Assembly: GCA_902529805.1 (NCBI GenBank)
Contig: CABZXU010000006.1
Span: 18,243 to 82,242, forward strand
Length of the DNA stretch: 64,000 bases
Source of the DNA: an uncultured Marinoscillum sp.
GTDB taxonomy: Bacteria; Bacteroidota; Bacteroidia; Cytophagales; MED-G16
Reading direction: 5' to 3'
The notes beneath the pieces were generated by a model that saw only the letters and a program-made list of their open reading frames with translations, was not told where the DNA came from and ran no database searches. Positions within the stretch are counted from its first letter, which is position 1. Each line of letters opens with the position of its first letter. Made by a program: the position numbers and the translations under genes. This document shows positions 30,034 to 39,116 of the stretch, in pieces.

Positions 30034-30392
30034 TATATTTTTTCGTATTTATCAACGGTTAAATTACTAATAACATCGCCAGTATGTTTTATGTTATTTG
30101 GTTCAAAAAGTAATAGCCAAACTTCTTCTTTTGCAATAGGTTTATGGTCAACTCCTTTTGGTACAATCAACATTTCACCTTCATTTAATTCAACTTTTTT
30201 ATCGTGGAATTCTATAATCAATTTTCCTTTTATGATAAAAAATAACTCGTCTTCATTTTTATGATTATGCCATACAAACTCTCCCTTTACTTTTGCAAGC
30301 TTTACATCATGGTTATTAATGCTTCCAATTATTTTAGGATTCCAATAATCATTAAATAAATCAAATTTATTTTTAATAATAATTTTCTTCAC
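30033..30392 (-). CDS. Cupin-domain protein
   Basis: A 119-aa single cupin-2 barrel. Motif 1 is FVWHNHKNEDELFFIIKGKL (metal ligands H, H, E) and motif 2 is GEMLIVPKGVDHKPIA with the last His. The metal site is intact; whether it is an enzyme or a sensor is unknown. The start is GTG (30392). No internal ATG precedes motif 1. It is coupled to DUF885 by TAATG. Confidence 0.88.
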   Translation of the reverse strand: MKKIIIKNKFDLFNDYWNPKIIGSINNHDVKLAKVKGEFVWHNHKNEDELFFIIKGKLIIEFHDKKVELNEGEMLIVPKGVDHKPIAKEEVWLLLFEPNNIKHTGDVISNLTVDKYEKI

Positions 30393-30414
30393 TAATTAAA
30401 ATATTGAAAATTGA

Positions 30415-30900
30415 TTAATTAATAGGTCTTTGAAACTGATTCATTCCTATTATTTTCCCATCTTTAATTTGAAAACTTTCTTGAGCAAATAGACTTGTGG
30501 TGTCACTAGAAGATATTAAATCTTCTTTAGTCCATAAAATTACCCAATCATGATCCAAATCATTTACGTGAATTGAAAACCATGCATTAGGAACTATATT
30601 AAACTTTGTGGTTTCAAAAATAGGTTTGTAAAGTGCTATTACATCCTCTTTTTTTGCTACAGAGCCATCTGCTAAAGTGCCTTCGAAGTCATCATGAAGA
30701 AATGACATTGTTTTTTCAAAATCTCCCTCATTAGCTGCTTTTTGTAAATCTAGTACAATATTAGATAGACTTGGATCTCCCATACTAATATCACTTGAAT
30801 AAGATGCTTTAAATGGATATTCAATTGTTTTATTTTCTTCTTGTTTAGTTTCACATGAGATGAAAAGTAATATAAATGTTGTATATAGTAAGTTTTTCAT
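30415..30900 (-). CDS. SnoaL/NTF2-like lipoprotein
   Basis: A 161-aa lipoprotein (LLFISCETK) with an NTF2-like alpha-beta cone: helix IVLDLQKAANEGDFEKTMSFL, HDDFEGTLADGSVAKKEDVIALY, then strands NAWFSIHVNDLDHDWVILWTKE and ESFQIKDGKIIGMNQFQRP. Such proteins bind small hydrophobic ligands or act as isomerases. No ligand can be named. It is the first gene of the SnoaL-cupin-DUF885-propeller run. Confidence 0.8.
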   Translation of the reverse strand: MKNLLYTTFILLFISCETKQEENKTIEYPFKASYSSDISMGDPSLSNIVLDLQKAANEGDFEKTMSFLHDDFEGTLADGSVAKKEDVIALYKPIFETTKFNIVPNAWFSIHVNDLDHDWVILWTKEDLISSSDTTSLFAQESFQIKDGKIIGMNQFQRPIN

Positions 30901-30960
30901 TATTTTGTATTTTTATTTAATCAAATTATATATTATCTAAATTATTAATTTAATACTAAA

Positions 30961-31560
30961 GTGAGAAAATTAATTTGCATTTTATTTTTAATTCAATTAA
31001 TTCAATTTTCAGGAGTTTCTCAAAATAATGAAATCTTATTTAATGGAAAAAACCTAAACGGTTGGAATATTCATGGTTCTGAATTATGGTATGTTGAAAA
31101 TGGAGAATTAGTTTCTGAGAGTGGTCCAAATAAAGAATATGGTTATATTTTAACAGAAAAAAATTATGATAATTTTTTGCTCCATTTAGAGTTTAAACAA
31201 GAATCTAATGGTAATAGCGGAGTATTTTTTAGATCTACAATTGATGGGGTTAAAATTTCTGGATGGCAAGTTGAAGTTGCACCAACAAATCTTTTTACTG
31301 GAGGAATTTATGAATCATATGGAAGAGGATGGTTGATTAAACCAGATGCTTCTGTCCCTGATAATTTAATTGAAGGAGATTGGAATATCTTGGAAATTAA
31401 AGTTTTAAATTCTGAAGTTACAACTTGGTTGAATGGAAAACAGTCAGTTTATTTAAATGATAATAAAATTAAAAATGGGGTAGGAGGTATTGCTTTACAA
31501 ATTCATGATGGAGGAGGTATAAAGGTAAGATGGAAAAATATTTATTTACAAAATTTATAA
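30961..31560 (+). CDS. DUF1080 (3-keto-disaccharide hydrolase / LamG-like) secreted protein
   Basis: A 199-aa protein with a signal peptide (LFLIQLIQFSGVSQ). The mature jelly-roll matches DUF1080: LFNGKNLNGWNIHGSELWYVENGEL, NFLLHLEFKQESNGNSGVFFRS, GWQVEVAPTN, EGDWNILEIKV, VTTWLNGKQS and GGIALQIHDGGGIKVRWKNIYLQ. Some members hydrolyse 3-keto-glycosides; others may only bind glycans. The GTG start at 30961 is chosen because it begins the signal peptide. Confidence 0.88.
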   Translation: MRKLICILFLIQLIQFSGVSQNNEILFNGKNLNGWNIHGSELWYVENGELVSESGPNKEYGYILTEKNYDNFLLHLEFKQESNGNSGVFFRSTIDGVKISGWQVEVAPTNLFTGGIYESYGRGWLIKPDASVPDNLIEGDWNILEIKVLNSEVTTWLNGKQSVYLNDNKIKNGVGGIALQIHDGGGIKVRWKNIYLQNL

Positions 31561-31572
31561 ACTACTTTAAAA

Positions 31573-32712
31573 TTATTTTTTAATAGTATTAATTCCATTT
31601 TCAATTGATATTCCAATGGGTGTAAGTTTTTTTTGAAATTTATTTAAATATTTTTCTGAAACCAACTTAATATAGGGTTTAATATTATCTTCTTTAATTA
31701 AGTTAATAGTACATCCGCCAAATCCACCTCCCATCATTCTAGAACCTAAAACATAATTGTATTTTTTTGAATGATCAACTAAAAAATCTAACTCTTTACA
31801 ACTTACTTCATATAAGTTTTTTAAACCTTCATGTGACTTATACATCAGTTTACCAAATTCTACAAAATTTAATGCTTTTATAAGTTTAGTTGATTTTAAA
31901 ACCCTTGTATTTTCTTGAGAAACATATAAAGCTCTTTTAAATTCATTTTTTGTAAACAAAGATTCATTATTAATAATAAAACCTTCAGAAGCATTAGCTA
32001 AGCATGTTAATCTTTTATCTATATTTTTTGCTTTTTTTAAAGCACTTTTACACTCATTAACCCTTTTATTATAATCGCTAGAAGATAATGTGTGATTAAC
32101 ATTTGTATTTAACAATAAAAACTTATAGGGTGATAGTTTACTATTAATCATTTCTAATTTCAAAGAATTACAATTCAGAAGAATAATTTTATCTTTTTCT
32201 CCAAAAAAAATTGCAAATTGATCCATAAAACCTCCTTTTACTCCAATAAAATTATGCTCCACTTTTTGTGAAATATTTATCATTTCATGATTTGAAATTT
32301 TAAGTTCGAATAGATCATTTAATCCTTTAATTAACCCACAAACTAGTGCAGAGGAAGAACTTATTCCGGATCCTACTGGAAGGTTAGAATCAATTACACA
32401 TTCAAAACCATCTAATTGACTTCCTCTTGATCTTTTTAAGTAATAGACTACACCATTAATATAGTTTTTCCAATCTGAATTTATTTTTTTATTTTCTTTA
32501 TTTAATTCAAATGTTATTGATTCATTATAATGTATTGAAGTTACTTTACAAGTAGAATTTTCTAAACTTTTCTTGAAATACAGAAAGATTTTTTTATCTA
32601 TGGCTGCTGGTAATACATTTCCTCCATTATAATCGATGTGTTCTCCAATTAAATTTATTCTACCTGGAGATTCAACTAGAATTTTATAATTAAATTCTTT
32701 AATGTTTTTCAT
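31573..32712 (-). CDS. galK: Galactokinase
   Basis: A GHMP kinase that phosphorylates galactose to galactose-1-phosphate (Leloir pathway). Its 379 aa are full length. The GalK signature GRINLIGEHIDYNGG is followed by the ATP-binding PVGSGISSSSALVCGL, the catalytic Asp in GGFMDQFAIFFG, and motif 3 SRMMGGGFGGCTINL. It stands alone: galT, galE and galM are not in the window. It is divergent from the sulfatase with 62 nt between. Confidence 0.95.
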   Translation of the reverse strand: MKNIKEFNYKILVESPGRINLIGEHIDYNGGNVLPAAIDKKIFLYFKKSLENSTCKVTSIHYNESITFELNKENKKINSDWKNYINGVVYYLKRSRGSQLDGFECVIDSNLPVGSGISSSSALVCGLIKGLNDLFELKISNHEMINISQKVEHNFIGVKGGFMDQFAIFFGEKDKIILLNCNSLKLEMINSKLSPYKFLLLNTNVNHTLSSSDYNKRVNECKSALKKAKNIDKRLTCLANASEGFIINNESLFTKNEFKRALYVSQENTRVLKSTKLIKALNFVEFGKLMYKSHEGLKNLYEVSCKELDFLVDHSKKYNYVLGSRMMGGGFGGCTINLIKEDNIKPYIKLVSEKYLNKFQKKLTPIGISIENGINTIKK

Positions 32713-32774
32713 TTTTTAATTTATATCTAAATTTAGACAATATTATTTTTTTTAAAATTTATCATATTTAATAA

Positions 32775-34400
32775 ATGAATTTTTTTCTTAAAATTTTATT
32801 GATTTTAATTTCATTTTTTTTTTCGTGTTCATTCACAAAAAAAAATAAAGAATTAAAACCTAATATATTACTAATAGTTGCAGATGATCTTGGTTATACT
32901 GACCTTGGTTGTTTTGGTAGTGAAATTTCTACACCTAATATCAATAATTTATCCAAAAATGGAATAACATTTACTAATTTTCATACTTCACCACTATGTG
33001 CACCAACTAGAGCTATGCTTCTATCTGGAATGGATAATCATATTGCTGGGATTGGAATTCAAGGTTATAATTCAGACTTATTTGGGTATGAAGGAAAATT
33101 GTCAAATAGAATTAAAACTATTCCTTCAATTTTAAATACATCAGATTACTATACATTTATTTCTGGAAAATGGCATTTAGGTGGTGATTTAGAATCTGAT
33201 CCAATCAAGAAAGGCTTTGATGAATCATATGTATTACTTCCTGGTGCTGGAAATCATTATTCTAATAGAAAAGTAATAGAAGCTTATCCAGATTCTTCAT
33301 ATTCTGAAAATGGAAAAAAAACAGTATGGAAACTGGGGAATTATTCAACAGATTATTTTACAGATAAGATTATTGAATATATATCTAATAGTAAAACTAA
33401 TAATAAGCCCTTTTTTGCTTTTGCTACATACACTTCTCCTCACTGGCCACTACAAGTTGATGAAAAATTTACTGATAAATATGAGGGAATTTATAATTCT
33501 GGTTATGATAAGTTAAAAGAAGAAAGATTTAAAAATCTTAAAAAATTAAATATTATATCAAGTTCGGCAAGTTTGCCAAAAAGTCATCAAAGGTTAAAAC
33601 CTTGGAATGACTTATCTAATTCGGATAAAAAAATAGAATCAAAGAAAATGGAATTGTATGCTGGTATGATAGAAAACCTTGATTTCAATATTGGAAGAAT
33701 AATAAATTATTTAAAAAAAATAGATGAATATGAAAATACATTAATAGTATTTATGTCTGATAATGGTGCAGCTGCGGAAGATTTTTATAATAATCCAATT
33801 TATGGACCATATTTAAAAAATAATTTTAGTGTAGAGTATGATGATATGGGAAAAGAAAATTCATTTATTTCGTTAGGTACTGGTTGGGCAGAAGCAAGTA
33901 GTGCTCCTTTTAAATTTTTTAAAGGACTACCAACACAAGGAGGTATTGTTTCACCATTAATCATTAGTGGATATGGAGTTGGTAGAAAAGATTATTTTTC
34001 TAAAAAGTTTATTACATTATTAGATATTGCACCTACTTTATATGATTTTGGTAAAATTGATTTTAAGAATAATAATTTTGATCTTTCATTACAAGGCTCT
34101 TCTTTAAAGAAATATTTGAGCGGTAAAAATAATTATATTCATAAAAAAGGATATGTTTTTGGGTTTGAACATAGTGGTTATTCTTTTATAATGAAGGATA
34201 ATTGGAAACTTGTTAACTATGAATCACCTTTTGATATTAATAATTTTGAATTATATAATTTAAAAAATGATCCAATTGAGGAAATTAATTTGAAAGAAAA
34301 AGAAGTTGAAATTTTCAATGATCTTCTTTATGAATGGAATGTTTTTTCAAAGAAAAATAAATTGATATTACCAACACCATATATTGATAATATCAATTAA
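32775..34400 (+). CDS. Type I sulfatase lipoprotein
   Basis: A 541-aa lipoprotein (FFFSCSFTK, Cys18). The alkaline-phosphatase-superfamily start NILLIVADDLGYTDLGCFG holds metal Asp residues. The sulfatase motif LCAPTRAMLLSG carries Cys75, which must be converted to formylglycine. SGKWHLGG and MSDNGAA complete the active site. It desulfates a glycan or aryl sulfate outside the cytoplasm; the substrate is unknown. The Cys-type motif requires a maturase (anSME or FGE), and none is in the window. Confidence 0.93.
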   Translation: MNFFLKILLILISFFFSCSFTKKNKELKPNILLIVADDLGYTDLGCFGSEISTPNINNLSKNGITFTNFHTSPLCAPTRAMLLSGMDNHIAGIGIQGYNSDLFGYEGKLSNRIKTIPSILNTSDYYTFISGKWHLGGDLESDPIKKGFDESYVLLPGAGNHYSNRKVIEAYPDSSYSENGKKTVWKLGNYSTDYFTDKIIEYISNSKTNNKPFFAFATYTSPHWPLQVDEKFTDKYEGIYNSGYDKLKEERFKNLKKLNIISSSASLPKSHQRLKPWNDLSNSDKKIESKKMELYAGMIENLDFNIGRIINYLKKIDEYENTLIVFMSDNGAAAEDFYNNPIYGPYLKNNFSVEYDDMGKENSFISLGTGWAEASSAPFKFFKGLPTQGGIVSPLIISGYGVGRKDYFSKKFITLLDIAPTLYDFGKIDFKNNNFDLSLQGSSLKKYLSGKNNYIHKKGYVFGFEHSGYSFIMKDNWKLVNYESPFDINNFELYNLKNDPIEEINLKEKEVEIFNDLLYEWNVFSKKNKLILPTPYIDNIN

Positions 34401-35068
34401 AAGTTGAAATCAAAACTGTTATTTTTAAAATAATTTTTAAAAATTCTTTCAACCTCATGCACATCATCAGTTAATTGAATAAGATCAATATCTTCTTTAG
34501 ATATCAAATTATTTTTCAGTAATGTTTCTTTTATCCAATTGAATAATGGTTCATAATGCTCCTTACCAAACATTATGATAGGGAATGGTTTTGATTTATT
34601 ACATTGAATTAATGTAAGTGCATTGAAAAGTTCATCAAGTGTACCAAAACCTCCTGGCATAATTACAAACCCCTTTGAATATTTTTGAAACATTAATTTT
34701 CTTATAAAGAAATAATCAAATCGTAACAGATAATCTTCATCAACATATTTATTAGTGTACTGTTCAAAAGGCAGGTTAATTCTTAATCCAACTGAAGTTC
34801 CATTACTTTCTTTTGCTCCTTTATTACCTGCTTCCATTATTCCTGGTCCTGCTCCTGTAATTACCCCAAAACCTAATTTTGTTAACATTTTCGCTATATC
34901 AACTGTCAATTTATAATATTTATTATTTTCTTTTATTCTAGCTGAACCAAATATTGAAACGGACGGACCTAATTTCAATAACTTTTCAAAACCACCGACC
35001 GTTTCAGAATTATACTTTAAAATTCTCCACGAATCTTCTGTTATTTTTTTATTCCATTTTAATTTCAT
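34397..35068 (-). CDS. LOG-family protein (TIGR00730, Rossmann fold)
   Basis: A 223-aa protein. VSIFGSARIKENN, the Rossmann loop GVITGAGPGIMEAGNKGAKE, and the PGGFGTLDELFNALT motif are the LOG-family phosphoribohydrolase (cytokinin-riboside-phosphate/nucleotide) signature. In bacteria these enzymes hydrolyse nucleoside monophosphates, though physiology is often unclear. The track starts at TTG (35074); the ATG at 35068 is preferred. It overlaps the convergent sulfatase stop by 4 nt. Confidence 0.9.
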   Translation of the reverse strand: MKLKWNKKITEDSWRILKYNSETVGGFEKLLKLGPSVSIFGSARIKENNKYYKLTVDIAKMLTKLGFGVITGAGPGIMEAGNKGAKESNGTSVGLRINLPFEQYTNKYVDEDYLLRFDYFFIRKLMFQKYSKGFVIMPGGFGTLDELFNALTLIQCNKSKPFPIIMFGKEHYEPLFNWIKETLLKNNLISKEDIDLIQLTDDVHEVERIFKNYFKNNSFDFNF

Positions 35069-35135
35069 AATCAAATAGTTTAAAACATTTTTTTATAAAA
35101 ATCGTTATATTTATAGTTCAATTAAATAATTTTTT

Positions 35136-35984
35136 ATGAAAAAGTTTAAATTTTATCAATATTTTTCTATTCTAAGTATGTTCTTTTTGGCTATTTCTTG
35201 TAATGAGACTAACGACATGTTTGTCTTAGATGGAGAAGATCCAAAAGATTTAATTGTTTTTGAGTTAGATAATGAATATTTAGCTGAAGAAGCACATGAC
35301 TATATTGATTTTAATTACCCTTCAATTGGATTAGATAAATCCTATATATTGATTGGTAAAAAATCTTTTGGTTTTGAAGCTGTATTATCAAATACAGAAA
35401 GCCTTTCTTTTGATGAAGGAGGTGAATATAAATACAATAGAAAAGAAAAATCATCCAAAGAAAACTTAAAAAACGGCAAAAACGGGAAATGTGACTCTAA
35501 ATGTAAACCACCACGAGATAAAGTTGATTGGATTAAAATGTCTGATCTACCTAATGGTGTTATTGATTTCCTTCATAAAGAGTATTTAGATAGTATGTTT
35601 ATCGGAAGCTATGTTTTAGATTCTGTTGCTAAAGCTGGAGAAATTACTGGATTAAAAGATAAAGACGCTGATAATAAGTCAACATATTATATAGTTCACA
35701 TCAGAGGTTTGAAAGGTGTATTATATTTTAATGATAAAGGTGTGTTTGTCAAAATTCATAAACCTAAGTTTAAGAGACATTGTAAAAAATTACGTCACTT
35801 AGACTTATTAAAATCTATTAAATTATATATTGAGGAAAATCACCCTGATCATTTTATTGCTCATGCTAGGAAAGTGAGAACAAAAGATGGAAAGGTTTTC
35901 TTCTTAGTTAAATTAGTTTCATCAGACAAACAGAATTTCGTAGTATTGAAATTTGATAAAGATGGAGCTTTAGTTACAAGTTAA
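35136..35984 (+). CDS. Lipoprotein with PepSY-like repeats
   Basis: A 282-aa lipoprotein (LFFLAISCNET). After the signal, segments such as AHDYIDFNYPSIGLDKS followed by FGFEAVLSNTESLSFDEGG are repeated in looser form at about 130-205 (VIDFLHKEYL, YYIVHIRGLKGVLYFNDKG) and 215-282 (KLYIEENHPDH, VFFLVKLVSSDKQNFVVLKFDKDG). This helix-strand-strand-FDxxG pattern is that of PepSY-like (BLIP-like) domains, giving three copies. A basic, Cys-containing linker (KNGKCDSKCKPPRDK) separates repeats 1 and 2. Function unknown. Confidence 0.7.
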   Translation: MKKFKFYQYFSILSMFFLAISCNETNDMFVLDGEDPKDLIVFELDNEYLAEEAHDYIDFNYPSIGLDKSYILIGKKSFGFEAVLSNTESLSFDEGGEYKYNRKEKSSKENLKNGKNGKCDSKCKPPRDKVDWIKMSDLPNGVIDFLHKEYLDSMFIGSYVLDSVAKAGEITGLKDKDADNKSTYYIVHIRGLKGVLYFNDKGVFVKIHKPKFKRHCKKLRHLDLLKSIKLYIEENHPDHFIAHARKVRTKDGKVFFLVKLVSSDKQNFVVLKFDKDGALVTS

Positions 35985-36000
35985 AACATATATAATTTTT

Positions 36001-36038
36001 AAAAAAAACTCTAACTAATTAGGTTAGAGTTTTTTTTT
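36001..36038 (+). terminator. Terminator of the PepSY-like lipoprotein gene
   Basis: ACTCTAAC and GTTAGAGT pair around a 7-nt loop, with an A8 upstream arm and T8 tail. The next ATG is only 8 nt after the T run. Confidence 0.85.
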
Positions 36039-36046
36039 ATACCCTT

Positions 36047-36466
36047 ATGAATTGGAATTGTAAAAACACATGGAATAGAGCTTCAATAAACACATTATGG
36101 TGTTTATTAGGTTGTTCGATTGGTGATTTTGGGACCATTTTATTTTTTCAGTATTCTGAATATGATTTGGCAGTTCAGTATATTATGATTCTTGCAATAA
36201 TAAATGGAATTATAACTTCAATTATTTTAGAAACGATTATTCTTAGTTTCACACAACCATTAAATATAGCATTTAAAACTGCAATTGGTATGTCAATAAT
36301 TAGTATGATTGGAATGGAGTTTGCTATGAATTTAGTAGATTATCTAATGACTGGAGGTGCTATGATTACTTTTTACACCATTATTCCTATGTTGTTAGCA
36401 GGTTTTTTTACACCTTTACCATACAACTATTATAGGCTTAAGAAATTCAATCAATCTTGTCACTAA
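36047..36466 (+). CDS. DUF4396 small membrane protein
   Basis: A 139-aa protein with four TM segments (about 14-32, 42-64, 74-95, 100-122). Family features are NTLWCLLGCSIGDFGTILFFQ, FKTAIGMSIISMIGMEFAMNLVDYLMTGG and the C-terminal FFTPLPYNYYRLKK. DUF4396 proteins are found with copper or redox genes in some bacteria, but function is not established. Its ATG sits 8 nt after a strong terminator, so its promoter must overlap that hairpin or it depends on read-through. Confidence 0.82.
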   Translation: MNWNCKNTWNRASINTLWCLLGCSIGDFGTILFFQYSEYDLAVQYIMILAIINGIITSIILETIILSFTQPLNIAFKTAIGMSIISMIGMEFAMNLVDYLMTGGAMITFYTIIPMLLAGFFTPLPYNYYRLKKFNQSCH

Positions 36467-36467
36467 A

Positions 36468-38582
36468 TTAATCTACTATCTCTTTAAATTGAACTGCACC
36501 TCCTCCTCCTTTTGCTAAAAAAAGATCTAGATTTGAGTTTTTATTTACCTCTATTGATTTAATACTGTATTCCATTTGATTTTTTTTCCAATTTGTATTT
36601 TTTGTGTCACTATAAATTGTAGCTAAATATTTTTTGTTTTCATTTAAAAAATCAAGAGAAATATTAAAATATCTTTCATTTTCATTTGTAATACTACCTA
36701 AATACCAATCTTCAGAATTTAAGTCTTTTCTTACTATTGTAACATATTCTCCAATTTTACTATTTATTATTTTTTTCTTTTCCCATACAACAGGTACTTT
36801 TTTAATAAACTCAAATGCATCTGGATGATTTTGATAGTGTTTTGGTAAGTCTGCGGCCATTTGCATTGGCGAATAATATACTACATATAACGCAAGCTCT
36901 TTAGCTATTGTAGATGGTATTATAGCATTCTTATCAATTGTATTGGATCCTGGAGTTACATATCTAAAATTGTTTAATTTAAATACCCCTGGAGTATAGT
37001 CCATTGGGCCTGATAACAATCTAGTAAATGGAAGTATAGAAGCATGATTTACTCCATTAGAAGAAAATCCATTAAATTCTTGACCTTTTGCCCCTTCTCT
37101 GGAAATATAGTTTGGATACTTTCTTCTGATACCAGTATCTTTAATAGGTTCATGTGTTATAATATTTAATTTATATTTTGCAGCTAATTGAATAACTTTT
37201 CTAAAGTGTCTTATCATATATTGTCCATGGTGCCATTCTTTAACTATTTCTCCTTTCTTATTTTTTCTTTTTATGTTTTTACTAACATCGTTAACATATC
37301 CAGTTTTAATATTTTTAATTCCATATTTATTATAAAATTTAAATGCATTTTCAAGTTGATCCTCATAGTTTTCTATTTGACCACCAGTTTCATGATGTCC
37401 AACTAAATATACATTTTTTTCTTTTCCATATTTATATATTTTATCTATATCAAAATCAGGCTGAGTTTCAGTAAAACTAAACTTTTTGCCATCTCCACTA
37501 CAACACCATTCTGGATGCCACCCTTTATTCCATCCTTCAACTAATAAACCTTCAAAACCATTTTCAGAAGCAAAATCAATATATTCTAATACTTTTTTAG
37601 TATTAGCACCATGATTATCTGATGGCCACCAAGTAGATTCATTTGTTCCAATCATTTCCCACCAGATACCCATATATTTTCCAGGTTTTACCCATGAAAA
37701 ATCTTCCAAACTATCAGGATCATCATTTAAATTAAGTATTAAATTGGAATCTAGTAAATCGGAACTATTATCAGATATTTGAATAGTCCTCCATGGAGAA
37801 ATAATTTTTTCATCTGATTTTACTTTAATTCCATCTGACCAAGGGTACAATTCTGCTTCAATTAGTCCATTTCCAAGAGGAGCAAGAGTCATGCTCGAAT
37901 AATCATTAAGATCAGCTTCATGAATGCTAATAAAAATACCATTTTCTTTTTTAATTGTTAAAGGTGTATGAGCAGCATCTATTCCTAAAGTATCATATCG
38001 TATATCTTCTACTTCTTTTGAATATATGTTTTTAGAAATATCATCAATTGGTGTTTTAGCATATAAAAATTCATATCTTCTATATGAAAAAGCAGGAATC
38101 CACCACGCCGTATCATTTTTTGAAAGTTTAAATTCAGTTTTTTCATCAACTATATTATAATCATTAATATTTTCCTGATTTTCAATTTTATATCGAAATC
38201 CAATACCATCATCAAATACTCTGAATGTAATATTTAATTTTTTATTTTCTTGATCTAATATTACTTCTAGTTCATTATAATTATTTATAATTTCTTTTTG
38301 TTCCCCAAATAATGTTTTCCATGAAGTATTATGAGTTTTTCTATTTGTATTAATTATCTTAAAGTCCTTATCTAAATCAGTTTTTCCATTTAAAATAATT
38401 CCTAATTTTGAGTAGTCTATTATAAGATTATCATTTTTAGATATTTTATATAATGGAACTCCATTTTTAAGATTAAATTCTAATTTGATTTCACCATCTG
38501 GTGAATTTAAATAGTAAGAATTTTTATTATTCTTACAAGAGAATATTATTAAAATGAATAGTGATAGAATATATTTTCTCAA
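36468..38582 (-). CDS. GH97 alpha-glucosidase-like lipoprotein (SusB type)
   Basis: A 704-aa lipoprotein (LIIFSCKNN). The N-terminal beta-super-sandwich (about 20-270) is followed by the barrel (about 275-590; GLLVEGWNKGWHPEW) and a C-terminal beta domain. VGHHETGG (Glu), IKTGYVND in place of a retaining-type KVDFMD segment, and THEPIKDTGIRRKYPN plus the later REGAKGQEFNG Glu match the inverting, SusB-like subgroup, so an alpha-glucosidase acting on maltooligosaccharides is predicted. The start is TTG (38582). It lies 1 nt from the convergent DUF4396 gene. Confidence 0.92.
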   Translation of the reverse strand: MRKYILSLFILIIFSCKNNKNSYYLNSPDGEIKLEFNLKNGVPLYKISKNDNLIIDYSKLGIILNGKTDLDKDFKIINTNRKTHNTSWKTLFGEQKEIINNYNELEVILDQENKKLNITFRVFDDGIGFRYKIENQENINDYNIVDEKTEFKLSKNDTAWWIPAFSYRRYEFLYAKTPIDDISKNIYSKEVEDIRYDTLGIDAAHTPLTIKKENGIFISIHEADLNDYSSMTLAPLGNGLIEAELYPWSDGIKVKSDEKIISPWRTIQISDNSSDLLDSNLILNLNDDPDSLEDFSWVKPGKYMGIWWEMIGTNESTWWPSDNHGANTKKVLEYIDFASENGFEGLLVEGWNKGWHPEWCCSGDGKKFSFTETQPDFDIDKIYKYGKEKNVYLVGHHETGGQIENYEDQLENAFKFYNKYGIKNIKTGYVNDVSKNIKRKNKKGEIVKEWHHGQYMIRHFRKVIQLAAKYKLNIITHEPIKDTGIRRKYPNYISREGAKGQEFNGFSSNGVNHASILPFTRLLSGPMDYTPGVFKLNNFRYVTPGSNTIDKNAIIPSTIAKELALYVVYYSPMQMAADLPKHYQNHPDAFEFIKKVPVVWEKKKIINSKIGEYVTIVRKDLNSEDWYLGSITNENERYFNISLDFLNENKKYLATIYSDTKNTNWKKNQMEYSIKSIEVNKNSNLDLFLAKGGGGAVQFKEIVD

Positions 38583-38623
38583 TTTTTCTTAATTATAATT
38601 GTAGATTAAATTCCTTAAAGCTA

Positions 38624-39115
38624 ATGAAAATTTATTTTATATTATTTATGTTTTTTTATACAATCCCATGTTATTCACAGAATTATCTTGAATTAAAAAA
38701 ATTAGGAAAAAAAAGAAAAATTGAATTTTTTCCAGGTGAAGAAATTAGATTTAAAATTAAAAATGATGAGAATTTTTCTTCAGCTAGAATTACTGGAATT
38801 TATGAAGACTATATTAATTTTAATAATATTAAAGTTGACCTTAATAATATTGAATTGATTGATATAAGAAATAAAAGTTCTGATACATTTAAAGGTGTTG
38901 GATATATAGTTTCTGGTGCTAGTTTAGGTTATTTTTCAATAGATATTTTTAATATGACTGTAGTTCAAGGAAATACATTAAAGAAGTCATTCAATGAAAA
39001 AATTGGAATATCTTCTTTAACTGGTATTTTTATGGGTATATCAATTACCTTTATCAAAAAAAAATATTTTAAAAATCAAGGTATGAATAGGATAAGGTCA
39101 AAAAAAATTTTTTAA
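38624..39115 (+). CDS. Secreted or anchored protein of unknown function
   Basis: The track ORF starts at 38561, but residue Met22 (38624) begins a clear signal peptide MKIYFILFMFFYTIPCYSQ, so 163 aa are likely. The mature part has a strand-rich segment (RKIEFFPGEEIRFKIKND, ARITGIYEDYINFNNI) followed by a probable TM or hairpin region (FKGVGYIVSGASLGYFSIDIF, GISSLTGIFMGISITFI). This resembles small Bacteroidota envelope proteins with FPGxxIxFK text, but I cannot name a family. It is followed by DUF1295 after 1 nt. Confidence 0.6.
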   Translation: MKIYFILFMFFYTIPCYSQNYLELKKLGKKRKIEFFPGEEIRFKIKNDENFSSARITGIYEDYINFNNIKVDLNNIELIDIRNKSSDTFKGVGYIVSGASLGYFSIDIFNMTVVQGNTLKKSFNEKIGISSLTGIFMGISITFIKKKYFKNQGMNRIRSKKIF

Positions 39116-39116
39116 A

